NCBI GenBank assembly: GCA_015956445.1
Contig: WIUZ02000015.1
Coordinates: forward strand, 974,387-1,038,386
Length of the DNA: 64,000 bases
Direction: 5' to 3'
From: Thelephora terrestris
Lineage: Eukaryota > Basidiomycota > Agaricomycetes > Thelephorales > Thelephoraceae
Below, piece by piece: positions 56,943-64,000 of the stretch. Under the pieces are notes generated by a model. It did not search any database, was not told the origin of the DNA, and saw only the letters and a program-made list of their open reading frames with translations. Both the position numbers and the translations under genes were made by a program. How positions within the stretch are numbered: the stretch's first letter is position 1; each line of letters starts with the position of its first letter.

Positions 56943-59739
56943 ATGTCTTCGAAACAGCTGGGGAAGAAGCCAGCGCCTACACCCAACACGGGGACAGCAA
57001 CAGGCGCTTCGACCACCAAGTCCGGGAAGTCGAAGGAGCAACTTGAATTTTTGACTTCTCATCATCTGGGTTTTCTGACTCATCAGACCGCCACAACACT
57101 CAATCGTTTCTGGCCGCCTGTGTTTGACGGCTGGTACAAGAAATGGCCGATCACTGTGACTCCTGCCGACATTAAGCAGTATGGCTCGCCTGCGAACGCA
57201 ATATTGGTTTTTCGCAAGGTAACCAACGAAGTATGTATATAATATGTTTCTTCCTTGTACGTCTAACGATTTCAATTTAACAGAAGATTCGTAATTGGTT
57301 CCACAACCACGCTCGTCCCACTCCAAGTCCTCAAAATCTGACCTGAAGCTGAATCAAAACGAAAAACGGAAAGCTTGCTCCGGCCCAAGCTTACTGCTCT
57401 TACTTCTGGAATCACGGCCTCAAGGATATCGTCGAGGCCCGTTGGAAGAAGCACAGGGAGTCTCAGTCAACCGTGGGAGGGGATAGCTCAGCCGCTGCGA
57501 CCCTCAGGCTCCTCAATCCCCATTGACTTCAAGCTCAAGATTGCAAAAGAGTTTTACGATGCGCTCCCTCCTGCCGAGAAGAAAAAGTCGATGACCGTCG
57601 CGACGAGGAATGGAGGAAATTGTATCGGCCGATTCGGGTCATCGAGGACGTCGAGAGCGAGACAAAAACTAGCCTGGCACGAAGTGTAAGATATTCTTAC
57701 TTTACTAGCTGCAATGTTCTATCTGACCACTGCACCACCGCAGGGGCCAGCCGTCAGTGGCAAAGACATTGAGCCGCATGCTCAAGAACCTAGAAGATCA
57801 GGCAGGCTGCATCGCTCATCTTTTCGTTGGCTTCGCAGATCCTCGAACCGGAGATGTGTCTTTTCAAAAGTAGGTTTACGGCCGATTCCCAAGATCACTC
57901 CGGCTAACATGTTTCCCATGGAGTTATCTCAAGGGGGAGGAGAGGAGTTGGACTTCCGCGCCTTCTGTGGGAGTGACTGGGATAACGTCATCGAGAAGAG
58001 GTTTATGGAGTGGGGCATGCAAATTTTTGGCGGTACATGCCCTTGAGACATATTCAAGGTCAACCACTCAATGTTTTTTTAGAACCAGGGACTAGTGGAC
58101 GAAAAACATTCATGTTCACCAACGCGCCTCCTGTCCCCGATCCCGGAGCGTCTTCGTCTGCTGTGTCAGACTCCGGCTTTGACGTCACTGAGGCCTCCGA
58201 CGTCCTCCCTCTTCCACAGGATTTGATATCCTTCCCCGTCGCCGGTGAACTACACACTACGGTACCCAGGGCCAGTAACTTCGTTTCACCACAGGAAATC
58301 TTCGGACCCGGGGCCAGTAACTTCGTTTCTCCGCAGGAAATCTTCGGAAATCACAAGTCCGTTGGGTCCATCACGGAAAAAAAACTGCTATCGTGCCTTC
58401 TGCAGCTACCCAGCCCCTTCTCCCAGCCCCTTCTTCAGATCTTGTTCTCGCCCATTCCTCGGCTCTTCTTCCTACCCCTTCCTCAGATCTTGTTCCTGCC
58501 CCAGTTCTTGATTCTTGCCAGGCTGATGTTGATCGCGTTGTTCTTGAACCCACTCCCGTCACTGCTCTCCCGATCTCCCACATGACCCCCGAAATTCCTC
58601 CAACCAGCGTTCCAGTCACCTGGCGATGGCTCGGAACGGCAGCGGCTGCTACGAGTACCTACAAGCTCGAAGCAAACCCCATGTGACCGCCACTACGGCA
58701 CCACGACGTGATTCCATCGAAGGAGCGCCGGAGATCATTTTGACGCTGATCGGGTCGGGTATGAACTTCTGAAGCAACCGGATGTCCCATCATTTGCCAC
58801 GTCTTCTCCCCCCACGTCTTCTTCCCCCACACCTTCCACTACATCGTTCGGGGAGATTGTACCCTCATCGCAACAGTCACTCGAGGGGTTTTTTGACAAT
58901 TCCCTCCGATACCTCCCTTGCTCTTGAAACATCCCCCCCCATCGCACCAGCCACTCGACGGACCTTCCATCGCCACCGAGCGCTCTACCCTCCTCGCCTC
59001 TCGGATCACCCCCAGTTACCGAATCGACAGATCGGACATTCCCTCTTGGCTCATCGAACGTGGAAGGCTCGACTCCGTATTAATGGTAGAGGCAGGAAGT
59101 CTATGGGAGAGACTCATTGCCCTCTGGCTCCGGCAGGAAAGAAGACTTGGGTTTGGCCTTGACGAAAAGATCGTACGTTCAGGATTTTGTTCTCCTCTCT
59201 CGCATTCTCTAACGATATCTTCATAGGGAACAAACTTGCCCATGACGAACAAGCCCCAAATCCTCAAAGAATACTTCAAATGGCGCCACGACCCTTCCAA
59301 GGGGGATGCAGTCACGTACCAGAGTTTGGCAAGGAGGTTACGCTCTGGTGGTCAACTATTCAACCCAAGTGGCGACACGGGGGCCAGACCTCCCCCAACA
59401 ATAGCAATGATTACTCCTACGCGCTTGCCGGTGGAAAGAAGGGCGTCTTCCTCCTTATCTTATGCCTGGCTTGGTGGGATCACAGTTTCGGTAAGAACCT
59501 GAACCGCACGAAGGAAGAACGTCGCGCAGCTGCCGCGCAGGACGACGCCGCCTTGGATTTCAGCGACCTACCTACCTACGATGCGATGGTCAAACATTGT
59601 CAACGACCTCATCTTCGTCTTGGAGCTCGCACAGGGCTGGACCAGTTCCCACCAAGGGTACTCTGAGACCCCAGTGGTAACATCTGGACAACCGGAGACC
59701 AAAAGGGTAGCATCCTGGGCGAAAGAAGAGAGCGGCTGA
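56943..59739 (+). pseudogene. KDZ cargo: WFHNHA-type uncharacterised protein, many frameshifts
   Basis: Exon 1 is 56943-57230 (MSSKQLGKKPAPTPNTGTAT, then WPPVFDGWYKKWPI); after a 53-nt intron comes KIRNWFHNHA, then in alternating frames KLAPAQAYCSYFWNHGLKDI, VEARWKKHRESQS, FKLKIAKEFYDALPPAEKK, LSRMLKNLEDQAGCIAHLFV, ELDFRAFCGSDWDNVIEKRF, a Pro/Ser-rich linker (58100-58950), SDIPSWLIERGRLDSVLMVE, LWERLIALWLRQERRLGFGL, and VTLWWSTIQPKWRHGG with KKGVFLLILCLAWWD. Frame changes fall near 57310, 57370, 57515, 57590, 58375, 59325 and 59580. I know this block order from unnamed Agaricomycete proteins that are abundant and often next to transposons; no biochemical role is known to me. A 42-bp tandem repeat (58269-58352) duplicates ASNFVSPQEIFG. 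Confidence 0.6.
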
Positions 59740-60200
59740 GGGAACAAACACTTCACGAAGAGACAGAAGTCGTCTTGATCATTCCTCTATCGTTGTTCCT
59801 GTTGCCACCCCATCCTTAGCTAACGACCTGAATTGCCTGTGCCCTTCCTCAGGGTCGTCCCCAACGTTTCCTATCGTCCAACCACATTCCACCCTCCTGT
59901 CTTTTCCTCTACCCATACAGTTGTATATCGCTCCCGTCGTTTTTCCTGGCTTTGCCACTGGTCCGTTGTCGTTACGCCACCACAGTACTCTTCCGTACAA
60001 GTAGCTACTTATACCGCTGTATTCAGCACCTCTAGGCATGTCCGATAAGCTGTTCTTTTGACATGCCTGTGCCAAATTGATCGCATTGAGTCTTGAACGG
60101 GAGAGTCACGAACAATCGATGACCGTATTTATTATCGGGTTTGTTCCGATGGCCGCTGTCCATCGACTGACATTTTTGTCCTAGATTGCCGGCAGGCACT
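59740..60200. other. Spacer between two KDZ cargo genes
   Basis: Nothing recognised. Confidence 0.45.
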
Positions 60201-61391
60201 GTATGTCAGCCTCCGGCAGGACTTCGATTCCAATGGGGAGGGTAGTTGACCTCCCAAGTCTTCCATTCCCTAACTTGGCCATCGGGCGATTCTTGCCATC
60301 GACCCATGCGTTGTCACGATAAAAGCGCAGTCGTGCAGGCGTATGGCGCGGCCTGCATTCCCCCAGCCCTCCTCATGCAGCACAGCGCAAGGATGTGTTC
60401 CCCTGCCCCCTGCGATTTCCGCACCGGTCACTCGAACCGTTCGACACCTGTCACGCCTACTCCGAACGTGCCCAAGGCAGCAGTGACCTCATGCGAAGCC
60501 CCATCTCCGCGGTCGAGTTCTCCGCGAAGAAGTCTAGCCGGGACGACAGTGTCTTTCGCGAATATAAGGCAAGTTTGAGACTTGCGACAACCCTTGTCAC
60601 CTTCGAATGGGATGCCGAAAATTCGAAGGGTACTCTTGTGCCCATTCAGTAGTGAGTCGTTTCGGTCTCCTGCTGAGAACATGCTGACTCATTCACGGAC
60701 AAGCCTTTAGACGGGGACGGGACAGCCAGTCGATCCATTGCAGCTCCCAAATTTCCTGGAGACGCGCAACTGGGACAGACCGTCGTGTTTCTGTCTGCTG
60801 CGTGGATCCCCCGCAAGGCTCAGTTCCTTGTTCCAACCTGGCGTGATTCGCCATCGTATAACGCGATGTGCCTGGTTTGTCCCGAATCAGAGTGTTCTTA
60901 TTTCGGTGAGTCCCACAAGCTGTCTGCTTCACAAACGGTTACGGTAACTTTGAATACAGTGATGTTAGTGAAACTGATGGAAACGTACAAGGATCAAGTT
61001 CTGTCCGTGAAGGACACGATTCCACTGAAGGTGACTCGGAGGCGTCGAACGTACGGTGAGTACATATCAACAGAACCACTTACTCTGAACCTGAACTGTG
61101 TCTGACTACTGGATTGTTACCCTAGATATCACGGCGGAGGCTGGCCGAGAACGCCAGCGTGATCTTCGAAAGAAGGTTCTCAGGAAGATCGAAAACGGTG
61201 CCGGTCACGGTGTTGGCACGTCGTCCGAGAGCCGCCCCTCAGCGCTCCAGACGACCAACTGTCTGCGGGCTGGCTTCAACGATCTCCAACCTCCTCTGCA
61301 GACACGGGGTCTACAGGAACAATTCTATAAGGAATTCCCGGTGTGTGTGACTACTGTCGCAGAATTGTTTGCAACGATACCTCCGGCGTGA
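60201..61391 (+). pseudogene. KDZ cargo: uncharacterised protein (CVVTIKA / FLVPTW type), frame-broken
   Basis: Blocks in order: IDPCVVTIKAQ (about 60300), PLRFPHRSLEPFDTCHAYSE (60403-60462), REYKASLRLATTLVTFEWDA, GTGQPVDPLQLPNFLETRNW in one frame, then VVFLSAAWIPRKAQFLVPTW and YNAMCLVCPESECSYF in another. The last three exons join cleanly: ...ECSYF into MLVKLMETYKDQVLSVKDTI, then TAEAGRERQRDLRKKVLRKI (with gtgagt donors at 60904 and 61054) up to TGA at 61389-61391. At least two frameshifts lie in the first half (before 60395 and near 60780). The type resembles unnamed proteins repeated in Agaricomycete genomes; no function is known to me. Confidence 0.5.
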
Positions 61392-62395
61392 TGGCCATGT
61401 TTGTGTAATTGAGGTAGAGATACTAAGTGCCCGCTTAATTTTGTGTTCGAACGCATATCTACAGTTGCGCCAATATTTCTTGTCATTGATGCGTGCAGAA
61501 GCGTCCTATCCCCGAGGTTTTCGAAAGAATATCTACTTAATTTACAGCCTGGGAAGACGCCACGTGCATCAGACTCTAGAACTGTAAGTATATGTCGTCG
61601 CGCCGGCGAAGACAGGGGCGTTTGATCCAGCGGCCGCAACTTCTTGTTGTCATTTCTAAGAAGGTGCGGGTTGGTGGCCAAGTATGTTGCATGCAGGTCA
61701 ATGATAACAAATATTATAATAATGTCGGGGGAAAAACAACTCGGGTTACAATCGTTTACAGTTACAATCAATTACAGTTAAAGAGACCGGTGGAGCCCCG
61801 CAAAGGCTATCGAGAGTGTCCTTCGATCGCCAATTGGGACCGTCGCGTGTATCAGGGTGAATGGGAGAATGATTGTCGAGGACACTGGGGAACGTGGGAG
61901 GCGGTTACAAGACATCGTGGAAGGCTGAACGGTATCTACCAGCCAGTTTGAGGTGCACGCGGATCGGGAGAAGTCGTTACCAACGATGGAAGGGGGTGCG
62001 GAACGGGGTGAGTGAAACGGGCCGAACTTACCGAGCTGGCGGGTAGGAAGCATGGATCGAGGACGAGGAGATGAGACGCTCGTTGACCAAGTAAGAAATC
62101 TACATACTGTATAGATTCAGGTAGGGTTGCGGGCGAACATGGGGATGCGGTAAAGCGGGGTGTCGATGACGAAACTGAGGAGATAGAAAGGGACTTCACA
62201 GAAGGGAAGGGTACTTGCACAAAGGATGATCCGGAGAGTGGGGTGTCATTGTCCAATCAGAACGCAGCGTCTGCAAACAGCGCGGAGGATAATGAACATT
62301 TGTTGCTCACGGTGGCGTACATTAAGAGAAAAGATGAACGAAAGGGGTTGGGGGATTGTCAAACAAGGCAGGAAGGAAAGTGTATCGAGGAAAGT
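61392..62395. other. KDZ element interior, right, no gene
   Basis: Short ORFs only. From about 62230 the sequence begins to resemble degenerate tandem units of the inverted repeat (gcgtctgcaaacagcgcgg; compare agacgctgcg on the left). Confidence 0.45.
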
Positions 62396-63915
62396 GTCGA
62401 CCAATCATCGCGCAGCGTCTGCGGAGCGTGCGAAGGATTCGGGACGGGTCTGCTCACGCGGGACGCGACAGATGAAAGAGATCAATAAAATGGGAAGGGA
62501 AATGCACAAAGAAGTACGTATCGGGAAAAACGAGGACCAATGGAACTGGGGCATGAGAGAGGCGCCTGAGAATGCAGGGAAGTCCCGTTGCTGACCGTAA
62601 ACATGACAACGGCGGTGCAAGCGATACAGGAAAGGGCTTACCAAACAGAGCAAGAGAAGAGCGGTTGTGGGTGTCAGGATGTGCCAGCATCAACCAATCG
62701 ACGCAGAGCAGCGTGCGGAGAAATAGGGAGAGGCAATCTTCTTTCGGCGGAACGTGGATAGGAAAAGGGACCGGAAAGGCAAAGGAGTTGCCAAGCAGAA
62801 CAAGAAGGGAGGGGGCGGGACGTCGATAAGGAAACAGAACGGAAAGGGAGCTGCCAAGCTGAGCAGGGAGGGAGCGCAAGGCGGGAGGCTTACTGGGCGT
62901 CGACCGACGGCAGAGCGGTGTCTACGAAGCGCACATGGGGGTGGGAGGGTCGTTACGGAAAGGGGCAGGGAGGGAAAGGGAAAGGGAGTCGCCAAGTCGA
63001 GCAGGGAGGGAGCGCAAGGAGGGAGGCTCACTGGGCGTCGACCGACGGCAGAGCAGCGTCTACAAAGCGCACGTGAGGATGGGAGGGTCGTTACCCATCG
63101 CGAAACGTGGTAAAAACTTACCGAGCAGGAAGGGGACAGATGATTGCCAAATAGGAGGGTGCGCGCATCGATTGGGACGAGAGGGGGGGCGTCGACCAAT
63201 CAGTGGTTGGCGATGGAACATCCCAGTCGCCCTTGGGTAGGGGATGCCCATTCGAGGGGAACCTGATAAGCGGAAAACTTTCCTGAGGGGAAGGTAGATT
63301 ACTCACTTGATCTAACGTTCGGACGACCGATCGGTCTGGGAGTTGGGGGAAACGGGTTCCACGTCATCGCGAGCTGGCGGGACGGACAGCCCGAGGACGG
63401 TAGCGCGTAGATGGTGAGGGGAAGGGTGGAGGGGAGGGAATGCAGTTGCAGCACGCGGAACCGAGATCAGCTTGATCGGGGGAATCCGAACCAATTGTGG
63501 CGTGGGTGGGGTGCCATTCCCACGGTCGCGACGCTTTGCTGGGTACGGGAAACCACCCTGGGACGGGCAGGAACGTTCCCTACGCAGAAATCCAAGGAGG
63601 GAACCCATCAGGGAAAGAGGCGCCTGGGATTCCCACCTGATCGCGGGATGTGGTCGCGCCATCACTAACGAAGTCCATATTTCACACGGTTGCTACTCGC
63701 GCTCGCGTTGGGAGGGGCGTCGAAGAGCCAAGAAAAATATCAATATATATATGGCCTACATGTCACTATTTACGGGGGGGGGCAGTGGTCAGTTGTCGGC
63801 GCACAGAGGCTGACCTCAAACCATTAGCCCCATTTGGAAGGTGGGTCCCAGCCTGGCTGCCGGCTGCTACCAGTGGCCATCGTGCAAATACCTACAACCA
63901 GTTTGTCGGCCAGAA
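62396..63915. repeat. KDZ element terminal inverted repeat, right
   Basis: Inverse of 45250-46905; begins gtcgaccaatcatcgcgcag and ends gtcggccagaa. Scattered substitutions separate the arms, so insertion is not very recent. Confidence 0.85.
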
Positions 63916-64000
63916 TAACCAACCAGTGGCGCAGTATTGCAGATTTTAAAACAATGGGGACCACCATAGTGTCCAGACGATGAGCGACGGCCAACTGAAC

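Larger units (their letters stand above)
45250..63915. mobile_element. KDZ-superfamily DNA transposon (about 18.7 kb) with long terminal inverted repeats
   Basis: Two long inverted copies (45250-46905 and 62396-63915) enclose a CxC2-type KDZ transposase gene (minus) and three other genes: an RNase H N-terminal-like protein (54959-55877), a WFHNHA-type protein (56943-59739) and a CVVTIKA-type protein (60201-61391). Large size, long TIRs and cargo are known for Kyakuja-Dileera-Zisupton elements of basidiomycetes. Outer ends share tctggccgac(a/g)aactggttg; similarity outside that point is too weak for me to fix the exact ends or a target duplication. The right end lies about 85 bp before the window limit. 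Confidence 0.8.

Overview
The window is genomic DNA of a filamentous basidiomycete, most likely an Agaricomycete. The evidence is spliceosomal genes with many introns of about 45-75 nt (GT...AG) and families typical of that group: F-box/LRR proteins, a DUF6533-type membrane protein, an SRA-YDG protein, a NACHT (NLR-like) NTPase, a fungal BTB gene, a Helitron helicase and a KDZ (Kyakuja-Dileera-Zisupton) transposase. No species can be named from the sequence alone. I saw no rRNA, tRNA or CRISPR array.

Layout. 1-7 kb: 3' part of a Helitron helicase followed by three uncharacterised intron-containing reading frames, one of them frame-broken. 7-19 kb: the host-like part. Two paralogous F-box genes (7.2-8.7 and 16.4-17.9 kb, same intron position), an unrelated F-box gene (9.3-10.8 kb), a nine-exon calmodulin-dependent-type protein kinase (13.4-15.4 kb), and a C2H2 gene (18.2-19.0 kb) with a truncated second copy at 15.8-16.1 kb. 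19-34 kb: a DUF6533-like membrane protein gene, a broken BTB gene, a hAT-type miniature element with an 8-bp target duplication, a ten-exon SRA-YDG gene, an internal fragment of a UBR1-like ubiquitin ligase, and an eleven-exon NACHT gene whose stop codon is supplied by a second miniature element. 34-38 kb: repetitive sequence without recognisable genes, perhaps LTR-like. 38.2-43.4 kb: an ORF split by a 3,679-bp giant palindrome (two arms of 1,808 bp, 63-bp centre) that carries telomere-like CCTAA/TTAGG arrays. Removing the palindrome joins the two ORF halves into one 528-codon frame. 43.4-45.2 kb: a divergent promoter region and a coiled-coil gene. 45.25-63.9 kb: an apparently complete KDZ element of about 18.7 kb with 1.5-1.7-kb terminal inverted repeats, holding a CxC2-type KDZ transposase gene on the minus strand and three cargo genes.

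How it fits together. The fully resolved host-type genes (kinase, SRA, NACHT, F-box, C2H2) splice to frame-perfect ORFs, whereas nearly every gene linked to a mobile element carries single-base frameshifts. The transposon genes therefore look decayed rather than badly sequenced. The most unusual structures are the in-frame giant palindrome, the large KDZ element with its cargo, and the NACHT gene truncated by a miniature element. Splice assignments were made by eye and need transcript support.
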